A DNA stretch of 50,946 bases from an uncultured Bacilli bacterium (GCA_944358355.1 CALVQY010000004.1:1-50946), one strand, 5' to 3'. Shown: positions 17,864-26,362, numbered from the stretch's first letter. Numbers and translations are program-made. Notes: a model not told the origin generated them from the letters alone.

Positions 17864-17892
17864 TTGATTTAACATTAAAACAGTGTTATAAT
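17864..17892 (+). promoter_or_regulatory. Sigma-A promoter of tmcAL-gmk with extended -10
   Basis: TTGATT at 17864-17869, a 17-base spacer and TATAAT at 17887-17892 preceded by TG. It is back to back with the xerD promoter. Confidence 0.85.
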
Positions 17893-17923
17893 TAGTAAAC
17901 AAATTAAGAAAGGGGTGTTAGTC

Positions 17924-19090
17924 TTGTCTAAACATATAGTTGGTATTATCGCTGAATATAATCCTTTTCATAATGGACATTTATATCATATAGAAAAGGT
18001 TAAAGAAATGTTTCCAGATAGTCCTATTATATTAGTACTAGGCGGTAATTTTACAGAAAGAGGAGATATATCAATGCTAGATAAATGGGAGAAAACTGCT
18101 ATTGCTATAAAAAATGGTATAGATTTAGTACTAGAACTACCCTTCCCTTTCTCTTGTGCTTCTGCAGATATCTTTGCAAAAGGTGCTATTTCTATTTTAA
18201 ACTATTTAGGAGTTACTGATTTAATCTTTGGTAGTGAATCTGATGACATAGAAGGTATTAAAAAGCTAGTAGAAACAGAACTTTTCAATGAAAATTTTGA
18301 TAATCTAGTCCAAGTTTATTTAAGAATGGGCTATAACTACCCTACTTCTTTATCTAAAGCTTTAGAAGATATTACAGGAGATTGTTTTAAATTACCTAAT
18401 GATATTCTAGGTATTAGTTATGTTAAAGCAATTTACTCTAATAATTATAAAATTACTCCTCATACTATAAAAAGAACTAATGATTATCATAGTAAAGAGT
18501 TAAAGTCAAAGAGTATAAACAGTGCAACAAGTATAAGAGAGGCTTTATTAGATGGTAAAGATATAAAGAATAGTGTTCCTTCCATTACTTATAATTATTT
18601 AGAAAATAAGAAAATACCTAAGCTAGATGATTATTTTAGTCTTTTAAAATATAAAATAATAAGTTCTAATGATTTAACTATTTATAATCTAGTTGATAGT
18701 GGTATGGAAACTAAACTAAAAAAAGAAATACTTAATAGTTATAGTTTTGATGAACTAATTAATAAAGTTAAGAGTAAAAATGCTACTTATGCTAAGATAT
18801 CAAGAATGTTAATTTATATATTATGTGATTACACTAAGGAGCAAGCGAAAGAGTTTAAAGAAATTAAATATATTAGGCTACTTGGTTTTTCTAATAAAGG
18901 AAGAGATTATTTAAATAAGATAAAAAAAGATATAGATATTCCTATTATTAGTAAATTTACAAGAGAAAAAGATAAGATGTTAGAATATGAATATCAAATT
19001 ACTAAGATATATTCTTTAGTATTTGATAAAGATAAAGCTAAAAGCTTAATAGAAGCTGAATATAAGATGAAACCTATAAGGGAGGAATAA
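17924..19090 (+). CDS. tmcAL: tRNA(Met) cytidine acetate ligase TmcAL
   Basis: TmcAL (YlbM) makes N4-acetylcytidine at the wobble base of elongator tRNA-Met from acetate and ATP. The nucleotidyltransferase signature GIIAEYNPFHNGHLYHI lies at the N-terminus, followed by VLGGNFTERGD, LVLELPFPFSCASADIFA and DLIFGSESDD, all typical. I choose TTG 17924 (MSKHIVGII) with AAAGGGGTG upstream, as the GTG at 17915 is within that site. The product is 388 residues. The gene is cotranscribed with gmk (3 bases apart). Its likely substrate, an elongator tRNA-Met, is encoded at 50509. Confidence 0.93.
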   Translation: MSKHIVGIIAEYNPFHNGHLYHIEKVKEMFPDSPIILVLGGNFTERGDISMLDKWEKTAIAIKNGIDLVLELPFPFSCASADIFAKGAISILNYLGVTDLIFGSESDDIEGIKKLVETELFNENFDNLVQVYLRMGYNYPTSLSKALEDITGDCFKLPNDILGISYVKAIYSNNYKITPHTIKRTNDYHSKELKSKSINSATSIREALLDGKDIKNSVPSITYNYLENKKIPKLDDYFSLLKYKIISSNDLTIYNLVDSGMETKLKKEILNSYSFDELINKVKSKNATYAKISRMLIYILCDYTKEQAKEFKEIKYIRLLGFSNKGRDYLNKIKKDIDIPIISKFTREKDKMLEYEYQITKIYSLVFDKDKAKSLIEAEYKMKPIREE

Positions 19091-19093
19091 GAT

Positions 19094-19783
19094 ATGGATA
19101 ATATGGTAAAAACAAAGAAACAAGGGCTTTTAATAGTTATTTCAGGTCCTTCTGGTTGTGGTAAGAATAGTATAATTAATGAATTATTAAAAATAAGGAA
19201 AAATACTTGGGTATCTATTTCTTGTACAAGTAGAGAACCAAGAGGTGAAGAAAAAAATGGTATTAACTATTATTTCTTATCTAAAGAAGAGTTTGAAGAA
19301 GATATTAAAAATGATGAGTTCTTAGAATATGCAGAATACTCTGGTAATTACTATGGTACTCCTAAAAAATATATTAAAGAACATTTAGATAAAGGAGAAG
19401 ATGTAATACTAGAAATAGAGATTCAAGGAGCACTAAAGATTAAAGAAAAGTTAGATGAGACTGTCTTTATCTTTATAATGCCACCTACTATGAAAGAGTT
19501 AAAAAGACGTCTTATTAATAGAAATACTGATAGCTTAGAAAAGATAGAAAAAAGGTTTATTAGAGCCTATGAAGAGATAAATGAAATACCTAAATATAAT
19601 TATGTAGTTGTTAACGATGATTTAGATAAAGCCGTTAAGAAAGTTGATGCTATATTAGAAGCAGAACGTTGTCGTGTTGATAGAATTGAAGAAGTATATC
19701 TAGATAGTAAAGAAGAAAAGATCCATGAAGCCTTACTTGATGATGTTAAAAACTTTGATAATTCTAAAATAGAAATAAAATAA
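19094..19783 (+). CDS. gmk: Guanylate kinase
   Basis: Gmk phosphorylates GMP to GDP with ATP. Seen are the P-loop ISGPSGCGKNSI, the GMP-binding segment SCTSREPRGEEKNGINYYF with EYAEYSGNYYGTP, VILEIEIQGA, and the lid RRLINRNTDSLEKIEKRF. The P-loop has Asn where Gly or Ser is usual after the Lys, a mild variation. The 229 residues include a C-terminal extension of about 20 residues beyond a typical 205-210. The start ATG has GGAGG 8 bases upstream. Confidence 0.95.
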   Translation: MDNMVKTKKQGLLIVISGPSGCGKNSIINELLKIRKNTWVSISCTSREPRGEEKNGINYYFLSKEEFEEDIKNDEFLEYAEYSGNYYGTPKKYIKEHLDKGEDVILEIEIQGALKIKEKLDETVFIFIMPPTMKELKRRLINRNTDSLEKIEKRFIRAYEEINEIPKYNYVVVNDDLDKAVKKVDAILEAERCRVDRIEEVYLDSKEEKIHEALLDDVKNFDNSKIEIK

Positions 19784-19812
19784 GCAAGGAATAAATCCTC
19801 GCTTATTTTTAT
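19777..19812. terminator. Bidirectional terminator between gmk and pyk
   Basis: A 14-bp stem with one A-C mismatch (19777-19790 with 19796-19809), 5-base loop, then TTTTT on the right and AAAA on the left. Confidence 0.8.
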
Positions 19813-21224
19813 ATTTCTTCAATCTTCATTAAGTTAGTAATTCTCTTAGTTTCTGTATTAGGAAAACCACCAGTAATTAAAATTAAATCACCTTCATTAA
19901 GTTTCATAAACTCTTTAGCTTTCTCTACACTTTGTAGTAATACTTCATCTGTAGATAACAATTCAGGTAAAATATCAGAATAAACTCCCCAGTTTAATGC
20001 TAGACGACGACCAGTCTTTTCATCTGGACATAAAGCAAGTATTGGAGCATCTGGCTTTAGATTACTAATAACTCTTGCAGTTCTACCACTAATAGTAGCA
20101 GCACAAATTAATTTAGCACCAAGTGCATCTGTACTAAGTACAACATTTGATGCAATAGATTTAGTAATATTATCTAAGCTTTCAATGTCAAAAGCATAAT
20201 CAAAACTAGCATATTTTTCTGTAGTCTCACAGATATTAGCCATAGCAGCTACTGTCTCAACTGGGTGTTTACCTATAGTAGTTTCACCACTTAACATAAC
20301 AGCATCTGTACCATCTAATACTGCATTAGCAATATCACTAGTTTCTGCTCTTTTTGGTCGAATGTTATCACTTGACATCATTGTCTCAAGCATTTCCGTA
20401 GCAACAATAGAAATTTTTCCAAGTCTTCTACAAGTATTAATCATTTGTTTTTGATAGATTGGAACCATTTCACTAGGTACTTCAGTACCTAAGTCACCAC
20501 GAGCTACCATAACACCATCACTAACGCTTAAAATATCCTCTAAGTTTTCAATACCTAAAGCACTTTCAATCTTACAAATGATTTGTAAATCTTCTCTGCC
20601 ATGTTCTTTTAAGATTTCTTTAACTTCTAATACATCTTCTTTAGTAGATACAAAGGAAATAGCAAGAAATTCTCCACCATGTTCACATGCATAAATAATA
20701 TCTTCACGATCTGCATCACTAACATAAGGAATATCTAGTTTAATACCAGGAACACTCATACTCTTACGATTCCCTAATACACCACCATCAATAATCTTAC
20801 AAGTAACTCTATCTTCGTATTTAGCGATAACTTCAAGTTTCATCTTAGCATTCTCTAGTAAGATAATATCTCCAACATTAAGTGAATCAATAGCACTAGG
20901 ATGATTAACAGAAAATCTTTCTTTAGTACCAGTAACTGTCTCTTTAACTATATCAATAGTCTCTCCTGGAACAAGTTCAATAGAGTCATTTTCCATAATT
21001 CCACATCTAAACTCTGGACCTTTAGTATCCCAAAGAATAGCTACATTCATACCAGTTCTTTTTCTCACTTCACGAACTGAAGCACATGCTTTCTCTCTTT
21101 CTTCTATAGTAGCATGAGAAAAGTTAATTCTTGCTACATTCATTCCTGCTCTAACCATTTTTTCCATTACATCAGGTTCATTACTAGCAGGACCTATACT
21201 ACAAACAATCTTTGTCTTTTTCAT
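19809..21224 (-). CDS. pyk: Pyruvate kinase
   Basis: Pyruvate kinase makes ATP and pyruvate from phosphoenolpyruvate at the end of glycolysis. The family is plain: TKIVCSIGPASNEPDVMEKM, MNVARINFSHA, the active-site Lys strand LQIICKIESALGIENL, VMVARGDLGTEVP, and the motif TEMLETMMSSDNIRPKRAET. Its 471 residues lack the C-terminal PEP-utiliser extension found in B. subtilis Pyk. The ATG has AAGGAG upstream. It is monocistronic with an extended -10 promoter. Confidence 0.97.
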   Translation of the reverse strand: MKKTKIVCSIGPASNEPDVMEKMVRAGMNVARINFSHATIEEREKACASVREVRKRTGMNVAILWDTKGPEFRCGIMENDSIELVPGETIDIVKETVTGTKERFSVNHPSAIDSLNVGDIILLENAKMKLEVIAKYEDRVTCKIIDGGVLGNRKSMSVPGIKLDIPYVSDADREDIIYACEHGGEFLAISFVSTKEDVLEVKEILKEHGREDLQIICKIESALGIENLEDILSVSDGVMVARGDLGTEVPSEMVPIYQKQMINTCRRLGKISIVATEMLETMMSSDNIRPKRAETSDIANAVLDGTDAVMLSGETTIGKHPVETVAAMANICETTEKYASFDYAFDIESLDNITKSIASNVVLSTDALGAKLICAATISGRTARVISNLKPDAPILALCPDEKTGRRLALNWGVYSDILPELLSTDEVLLQSVEKAKEFMKLNEGDLILITGGFPNTETKRITNLMKIEEI

Positions 21225-21257
21225 TATTTACTTCACTCCTTCTAATCAAGCTATATA

Positions 21258-21266
21258 ATTATAGCA
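21258..21266 (-). promoter_or_regulatory. Extended -10 promoter of pyk
   Basis: On the reverse strand TGCTATAAT (21266 to 21258). The -35 region (TTTTAA) is weak. Confidence 0.7.
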
Positions 21267-21343
21267 TAGTTTTATTAAAATTAAAAGAGTATTTTTCTTA
21301 AATTATATTGCGAAAATTCGTAACTAATTTATTACATTTTTTC

Positions 21344-21372
21344 TTGCTATAGAGAAATTAATATGATACTAT
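21344..21372 (+). promoter_or_regulatory. Promoter of hydrophobic-peptide locus 1, sense
   Basis: TTGCTA at 21344-21349, a 17-base spacer and TACTAT at 21367-21372 preceded by TGA. The expected transcription start, near 21379, is the first base of the long inverted repeat. Confidence 0.75.
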
Positions 21373-21378
21373 TTATAT

Positions 21379-21631
21379 AGAGAACATTTAATGGTTGAGT
21401 GTTATCTCCGAGTATTTATATTTGGAGGTGATACTATGAGTAAAAAAGACTTTTTAGTTTCAACATTATTATTTATAATAATTTTACTTATTGTATTACT
21501 TTTTGTAGTTATCATTATATTAATATAAGACATAAAACAAAAAGAAAGCACTTAACTAAACGGCATGTTTAATTAGGTGCGTACCCTTTTACAGGAGAAA
21601 CACTTAACACAAGCGACATTAAATGTTCTCT
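21379..21631. repeat. Long inverted repeat joining the ends of the locus 1 mRNA
   Basis: The outer arms are a perfect 15-bp pair, AGAGAACATTTAATG at 21379-21393 with its complement at 21617-21631. Inner arms 21394-21409 and 21594-21608 add 15 bp with one bulge and one G-U pair. The right arm is followed by TTTTTATTTT, so the predicted mRNA has its 5' end paired to its 3' end. Confidence 0.85.
21436..21528 (+). CDS. Hydrophobic 30-residue peptide, type I toxin-like
   Basis: ATG 21436 has GGAGGTG about 5 bases upstream and encodes 30 residues. MSKKDFLVSTLL is followed by Ile/Leu/Val only, to the last residue: a single membrane-spanning peptide with a charged N-terminal cap. A second gene at 35971-36039 encodes a relative with the same KKDFL start. 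Known type I toxins (Ibs, TisB, Fst, TxpA classes) are similarly short and hydrophobic, but I cannot match this one to a named family. Its mRNA is predicted to be closed by a long 5'-3' helix, and an antisense promoter fires into its 3' part. Membrane toxicity is inferred, not shown. Confidence 0.72.
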   Translation: MSKKDFLVSTLLFIIILLIVLLFVVIIILI

Positions 21632-21658
21632 TTTTTATTTTATGTAAATTTCTTTTAC
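21540..21658 (-). ncRNA. Predicted antisense RNA of locus 1, about 120 nt
   Basis: From the promoter at 21693-21665 the start would fall near 21658. The RNA would open with a small hairpin (TGTAAA/TTTACA), cross the 3' half of the peptide mRNA, and end at a strong stem-loop (21548-21561 with 21567-21580, loop 21562-21566) followed on this strand by TTTCTTTTTGTTTT, a good terminator. It lies downstream of the peptide stop codon, so it would pair with the mRNA 3' region. The same layout and a similar 5' sequence occur at the 36 kb locus. Confidence 0.7.
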
Positions 21659-21664
21659 ATATTC

Positions 21665-21693
21665 ATAGTATCATAAATATTAACTTTTGTCAA
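21665..21693 (-). promoter_or_regulatory. Strong promoter of the locus 1 antisense RNA
   Basis: On the reverse strand TTGACA (21693 to 21688), a 17-base spacer and TACTAT (21670 to 21665) preceded by TGA. It has a perfect -35 box, stronger than that of the sense promoter. Confidence 0.82.
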
Positions 21694-21697
21694 AAAA

Positions 21698-22516
21698 TTA
21701 TTTTTGACAATTAGGACAAAAGTAAGTTCCTCTTCCCCCTACTTTAGTAACAACAAGTTTTTCTTTACAATTAGGACATATTCCATCTTTTTTACCATGA
21801 ACAGCAAGCTCATTTTGAAATAAGCCATGTACTCCCTCTGCTGATGTAAAACTCTTAATAGTAGTACCTCCCATAGTAACTGCTTTATCTAAAATCTTCT
21901 TAGCATTTTTAATAATAGCATCCGCTTCATCTAAACTAATACTATCCGCTTTTCTTAAGGGATTTATATGAGATGCAAATAAAATCTCATCATCATAGAT
22001 ATTACCAATACCTGTAATAATAGACTGATCAAGTAAAGCGGCTTTAATAGGAACTTTCTTTTTTCTTAAAGCTTCTAATAAATAATTAGGAGTTAAACTC
22101 TTATCATAATACTCTAATCCTAAATCAGAAAGTGGCTTTAAATTGTAAACTTTGTCTTTAGGAAAACATGCCATTTTCCCAAACTTTCTAACATCATTAA
22201 ATCTTATATCAGTATTATCTGTAAAAGTAATAATAACATGTTCATGCTTTTCTTTAGGAACACTAGGATCTCTAAAAAAGAACTTTCCTTCCATTCTTAA
22301 ATGACATATTAAAGCTTTAGTTGTAAGAAAGATAACTATCCATTTCCCTCTTGTAGTAATAGATTCAATTTTTTCTCCTACTAAATCTTTCTTAAACTTA
22401 TCTATATCACCAATAATTATATTATCCCAGTATACATCTACTTTCTTAATAGTTTTACCTATAATAATCTTTTCTAGAGTCTTGCTTACTGTAATTACTT
22501 CTGGTTTTTCAGGCAT
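21698..22516 (-). CDS. mutM: Formamidopyrimidine-DNA glycosylase MutM/Fpg
   Basis: MutM removes 8-oxoguanine and nicks the DNA by beta,delta-elimination. The mature N-terminal Pro nucleophile and Glu are present (MPEKPEV, with Lys where Leu is common), followed by the beta-wing Lys in TRGKWIVIF, ICHLRMEGKF, the H2TH region LDQSIITGIGNIYDDEILF, and the zinc finger CPNC...CPNC with the DNA-binding Arg in GGRGTYFCP. Its 272 residues match the family. It is the last gene of a polA-unknown-mutM operon, like polA-mutM in B. subtilis. Confidence 0.96.
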   Translation of the reverse strand: MPEKPEVITVSKTLEKIIIGKTIKKVDVYWDNIIIGDIDKFKKDLVGEKIESITTRGKWIVIFLTTKALICHLRMEGKFFFRDPSVPKEKHEHVIITFTDNTDIRFNDVRKFGKMACFPKDKVYNLKPLSDLGLEYYDKSLTPNYLLEALRKKKVPIKAALLDQSIITGIGNIYDDEILFASHINPLRKADSISLDEADAIIKNAKKILDKAVTMGGTTIKSFTSAEGVHGLFQNELAVHGKKDGICPNCKEKLVVTKVGGRGTYFCPNCQK

Positions 22517-22534
22517 TGTTAATCACTTCCTTCA

Positions 22535-23377
22535 TTACATTATTACTTTACCATCTAAATTACATATATAACAATCATTTAACTTAGATTTAATATGGTT
22601 TAAAGCTTCGTTATCTTGTTCTAACTTTCTTCCTACTAATACACCTTCAATTAGTTTAGATGGCAAACCAAACATAATAGCACTTTCCCTATCTGTAGTA
22701 GTAGCATCTCTATTAAATCTTAAGTCTAAAAATTTAGGATAATAACGATGATCTAAAAAATCTTTTAAGGTTTCCTCGTCTAATTCCTTATTCCAAACAT
22801 CTGCTTTTCTCATTTCTTTAGCATAATCACTTTCCATATTTAAAATAAAAGCTATTTGCCTTTTATCAGAAACTAAACTAGGCAAAAATGTTACTTCTTT
22901 AGTTTTTTCACCCCAATATGTCCATATTTCATCATCATTATTTATCTTTTCTGTTTCTTCATCAAATTTATGATAAGGAATTAACTTTGCTATAGTTTTT
23001 GAACCAGGGCCTCTACCAATTGTATAAGTTATAGTTATACCACTATAGTTATTAATATAATCTTTTAATAAAATATCTTCTTTTATATTCCACATACCAA
23101 TACTATTTTTTATTTTATTTTTACCTTCGCTATTTCCTGTAAAATCTATAGCAACAAAACCATTTTCTATTATCCAATCAAAATTATCAAGTAGCCCTGG
23201 TATACCATGCATAAAGGTACCTTTTTTAAGTTTTACATCATCACCAATTTTATAATTATGTTTAGGTATTATTATATTGTCATTATAAAATAAATCAATT
23301 TGTTTTAATACTAATTCTCTAGATTTACCATCAAATGTATTATTAGCATATTTTATATATTTTTCTCTATTAGTCAT
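22535..23377 (-). CDS. Uncharacterised 280-residue protein between polA and mutM
   Basis: I do not recognise a family. The protein is soluble and mixed alpha/beta, with several Trp and Gly motifs (GTFMHGIPGLLDNFDWIIEN, TYTIGRGPGSKTIAKLIPYH, LDHRYYPKFLDLRFNRDA). I start it at ATG 23377, 6 bases after AGGTG, and not at the GTG 23386 overlapping that site. It begins 9 bases after the polA stop, so the three genes form one operon. The position between two DNA-repair genes is suggestive only. Confidence 0.68.
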   Translation of the reverse strand: MTNREKYIKYANNTFDGKSRELVLKQIDLFYNDNIIIPKHNYKIGDDVKLKKGTFMHGIPGLLDNFDWIIENGFVAIDFTGNSEGKNKIKNSIGMWNIKEDILLKDYINNYSGITITYTIGRGPGSKTIAKLIPYHKFDEETEKINNDDEIWTYWGEKTKEVTFLPSLVSDKRQIAFILNMESDYAKEMRKADVWNKELDEETLKDFLDHRYYPKFLDLRFNRDATTTDRESAIMFGLPSKLIEGVLVGRKLEQDNEALNHIKSKLNDCYICNLDGKVIM

Positions 23378-23386
23378 AAATATCAC

Positions 23387-26017
23387 CTACTTAGCTTCAT
23401 ACCAATCATTACCTGTTTCAATATCTACTTTTAAAGGAACATCTAACTTAATAACATTTTCCATCTTATCCCTTACTAACTCTTTAACTTCCTCTAACTC
23501 ATCTTTATAAACATTTAAAACAAGTTCATCGTGTACTTGAATAAGAATCTTACTCTTTAAACCTCTTTTAGTCATTTCTCTATATAAATCTACCATCGCT
23601 TTTTTAAGGATGTCGGCAGCACTGCCTTGAATAGGAGTATTAAGAGCCATTCTCTCTCCTCCACTTCTTACCATATAGTTACTACTCTTTAACTCATCAA
23701 TAATCCTTCTTCTATTCATAATAGTAGTAACATAACCATTCTTATAAGCTTCTTTCTTTTCTTTATCCATATATTCACTAATACCAGGATAAGTCTCTAA
23801 ATAGTTATCCATAAACTTCTTAGCACTACCTACATCTATCTTTAAGTCTTCAGATAGACCAAAACTACTAATACCATAAAGAATACCAAAATTAACAGCT
23901 TTAGCAGTTCTTCTCATAGATTTATCTACATCTTTAATATCTACTTTAAAGATATCACTAGCAGTCTTAGCATGAATATCTTTATCTTCCTTAAATGCTT
24001 CTATTAAATTAGAGGCTTTTGAAAGAGATGCAAAGACTCTAAGCTCTATCTGAGAATAATCAGAGCTCATAATTATAGAGTTTTCTTCAGGTATAAAAGC
24101 TTTTCTAATTAATCTTGTATAATCACTTCTAATAGGGATATTTTGTAAATTAGGCTCAGTAGATGATAATCTTCCTGTTCTAGTTAAACATTGATTAAAG
24201 ATAGTATGAACTTTACCATCATCTTTTATCTTATCTAAAAGTCCAACTACATAGTTAGCATATAACTTAGTAAGCATCCTATATTCTAATACTTTATTTA
24301 CTACAGGGTGATATGGACTTACTTTATCTAAAATATCTCTACTAGTAGAGTAACTAGTCTCATCTTTTTTTCTCTTTTTAGGATAAGGTAATTCTAATTT
24401 TACAAATAATATTTCACCTAATTGTTTAGGAGAACTAATATTAAACTCACATCCAGCATCATTATATATGTCTTCTTCCATATCTTTTATCTTTACTTCT
24501 AACTCATCTTTTAGTTTTAATAAGTAATCTTTATCTACTCTAATACCAGTTAATTCCATATCAGTAAGAACATAGACAAGAGGCATTTCTATTTCACTAA
24601 ATAATTTAGTTTCACCAAAATCATCTATTTTTAATAAGAAATCACTCTTAGTATTATAGATAAAATTACTCTTTAAATTACACTGATTTATTGTCTCATC
24701 TAACTCTACTTTCTTTCTTCTTTTTAAAGTTCCATAAGTATCTTCAAAAGACTTAATCTCTACCTTTAAATCATTCATTAAAGTAGTAATATCATCATTC
24801 ATTTTATAATCTAATAGATAAGATGCTATCATTGCATCGTAGTTACAGTTATTTAGTTTAATACCAAGTTTATTTAATAAAATATAACACTTCTTAACGT
24901 CATAAGTAGCCTTAGGAGTATCATTTTCAAATAATTCTCTATGATTAATTACATCTTCTCCCTTTATAAAAGAAGTACCACTATCATTTGTAAAACTAAC
25001 TCCTATAATAATAGATTCATTATAGTTATAAGCATCCATCTCTATATAAAAGGAATAAGCTTTACTACTATCAAATTCCTTAATATCTACTTCTTTTATT
25101 TCTAAATCTTTATCACTATTACTACTATCATTATTATCTTCTGTACTAATATCTATATTATTAATTTTTTTAAGAAGAGATTTAAACTCTAATTCTTCTA
25201 GAATATCTATATATTTAGATCTATTTAATCCATTATATTTACAGTCTTCCAAACTAAACGGAATATCTACATCTCTATAGATAGTTGCAAGATCATAACT
25301 CATATAAGCATTTTCTTTATCACTTATTAGTTTCTCTTTAGTCTTAGGAGTTAACTCATCTACATGAGCATACAAATTATCTAGAGTCTTATATTTTTCT
25401 AATAGATTAATCGCAGTCTTTTCACCAATACCTTTAACACCAGGTATATGATCAGACATATCTCCCATTAAAGCTTTAAGATCAATCATATTAATAGGAT
25501 CTACTTTATAAGTTTCTCTAAATACTTCCCTATTAAATCTAATAAAGCCTTTAGTCTTTAACAATTTAACATCTACTTCATCACTAATTAATTGAAGTAA
25601 GTCTTTATCACTTGAAATAATTGTAGCGATAAATTCATCCTCTTCATCTACTTCTTTAGCAAGTGTACCTATTATATCATCCGCTTCATAATTATCTATT
25701 TCAAAATGTTTAATCCCCATCGTATCAAGAACCTCTTTAGCTTTAGGAAATTGGCTTCTTAAATCATCTGGCATTTCTTTACGTCCTGCTTTATACTCAT
25801 CATATTTCTCATGCCTAAAAGTCTTTCCTTTATCAAAAGCTACCATAATATAACTAGGTTTTTCTTCTTCAATAATTTTATTCATCATATTAATAAAACC
25901 ATATAGACCATTAGTAGGAAAACCTTTAGAATTTCTCATAATAACTCCACTATAACTAGTAGCATAGTAACTCCTAAATAAAAGATTATTTCCATCAACT
26001 AATATTATTTTTTTCAT
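23387..26017 (-). CDS. polA: DNA polymerase I
   Basis: PolA fills gaps in repair and processes Okazaki fragments. The N-terminal 5'-3' exonuclease domain has ILVDGNNLLFRSYYA, NYEADDIIGTLA, SSDKDLLQLI and MGDMSDHIPGVKGIGEKTA. The middle 3'-5' exonuclease-like domain (about residues 300-450) lacks a clear DxE motif (IEMDAYNYNE), so proofreading is probably lost, as in several Bacilli. The polymerase domain has motif A SSDYSQIELRVFA, motif B RRTAKAVNFGILYGIS and motif C QVHDELVL. The 876 residues are typical. It heads the polA-mutM operon. Confidence 0.97.
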   Translation of the reverse strand: MKKIILVDGNNLLFRSYYATSYSGVIMRNSKGFPTNGLYGFINMMNKIIEEEKPSYIMVAFDKGKTFRHEKYDEYKAGRKEMPDDLRSQFPKAKEVLDTMGIKHFEIDNYEADDIIGTLAKEVDEEDEFIATIISSDKDLLQLISDEVDVKLLKTKGFIRFNREVFRETYKVDPINMIDLKALMGDMSDHIPGVKGIGEKTAINLLEKYKTLDNLYAHVDELTPKTKEKLISDKENAYMSYDLATIYRDVDIPFSLEDCKYNGLNRSKYIDILEELEFKSLLKKINNIDISTEDNNDSSNSDKDLEIKEVDIKEFDSSKAYSFYIEMDAYNYNESIIIGVSFTNDSGTSFIKGEDVINHRELFENDTPKATYDVKKCYILLNKLGIKLNNCNYDAMIASYLLDYKMNDDITTLMNDLKVEIKSFEDTYGTLKRRKKVELDETINQCNLKSNFIYNTKSDFLLKIDDFGETKLFSEIEMPLVYVLTDMELTGIRVDKDYLLKLKDELEVKIKDMEEDIYNDAGCEFNISSPKQLGEILFVKLELPYPKKRKKDETSYSTSRDILDKVSPYHPVVNKVLEYRMLTKLYANYVVGLLDKIKDDGKVHTIFNQCLTRTGRLSSTEPNLQNIPIRSDYTRLIRKAFIPEENSIIMSSDYSQIELRVFASLSKASNLIEAFKEDKDIHAKTASDIFKVDIKDVDKSMRRTAKAVNFGILYGISSFGLSEDLKIDVGSAKKFMDNYLETYPGISEYMDKEKKEAYKNGYVTTIMNRRRIIDELKSSNYMVRSGGERMALNTPIQGSAADILKKAMVDLYREMTKRGLKSKILIQVHDELVLNVYKDELEEVKELVRDKMENVIKLDVPLKVDIETGNDWYEAK

Positions 26018-26040
26018 ATCTAACCACTCTTTCTTTATTT

Positions 26041-26049
26041 ATTGTACCA
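26041..26049 (-). promoter_or_regulatory. Extended -10 promoter of polA
   Basis: On the reverse strand TGGTACAAT (26049 to 26041), 23 bases upstream of the polA ATG. The -35 region is poor. Confidence 0.5.
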
Positions 26050-26071
26050 CACTACTAGGGAGTTTTTAAAA

Positions 26072-26230
26072 TTATTTTAAAGATAAAGCAACTGTAGTGT
26101 TGATTATTTCCTCTTCACTACTCTCTAACTCGTTAACTCGATCACACATAAATAAAGTAAGAACAACAGCCATCATATAGATTAGGCTAACTCCTAAAGC
26201 AGTTTTTAAAATATTTTTTAAATTTAACAT
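26072..26230 (-). CDS. SOS-controlled small membrane protein, 52 residues
   Basis: This short gene is divergent from lexA. ATG 26230 lies 8 bases after AAGGAG (an in-frame ATG at 26236 is only 2 bases from it). The product has a short basic N-terminus (MLNLKNILKTA), one membrane span (LGVSLIYMMAVVLTLFM) and an acidic tail (CDRVNELESSEEEI). Its promoter TTGACA-17-TAAAAT carries a LexA-type box exactly in the spacer. In Bacilli the gene divergent from lexA is often yneA, an SOS cell-division inhibitor with one membrane span, but this protein has no LysM domain and is half the length. Division inhibition is inferred from context. Confidence 0.68.
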   Translation of the reverse strand: MLNLKNILKTALGVSLIYMMAVVLTLFMCDRVNELESSEEEIINTTVALSLK

Positions 26231-26256
26231 ATCCATCACTCCTTCTTTCTGATATC

Positions 26257-26285
26257 ATTTTATATCGAACAGTTGTTTATGTCAA
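26257..26285 (-). promoter_or_regulatory. Promoter of the SOS small membrane gene
   Basis: On the reverse strand TTGACA (26285 to 26280), a 17-base spacer and TAAAAT (26262 to 26257). The spacer contains the LexA box. Confidence 0.85.
26266..26279. promoter_or_regulatory. LexA box 1
   Basis: CGAACAGTTGTTTA fits the Bacilli SOS box (CGAAC-N4-GTTYG) except for the last base. It fills the -35/-10 spacer of the divergent small gene. Confidence 0.78.
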
Positions 26286-26293
26286 TATTTTTT

Positions 26294-26307
26294 CGAAGAT
26301 TTGTTTG
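26294..26307. promoter_or_regulatory. LexA box 2, lexA autoregulation
   Basis: CGAAGATTTGTTTG matches CGAAC-N4-GTTYG with one change, and its end overlaps the -35 box of lexA. Confidence 0.75.
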
Positions 26308-26333
26308 ACATTTTACACACACTATGCTAAACT
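26305..26333 (+). promoter_or_regulatory. lexA promoter
   Basis: TTGACA at 26305-26310, a 17-base spacer and TAAACT at 26328-26333 preceded by TGC. An ATG at 26324 lies inside the promoter and is not a start. Confidence 0.8.
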
Positions 26334-26362
26334 ATATACAAATAAAGGAGGAAGTGTGTAAA

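Noticed and set aside
19094-19200. Broken P-loop in guanylate kinase
   Set aside because: The Asn follows the invariant Lys at a position that varies in the family, and the next residue is Ser; all other motifs are intact.
26324-26362. A longer LexA starting at ATG 26324
   Set aside because: That ATG lies within the lexA promoter; ATG 26363 follows AAAGGAGG and gives the standard 205 residues.
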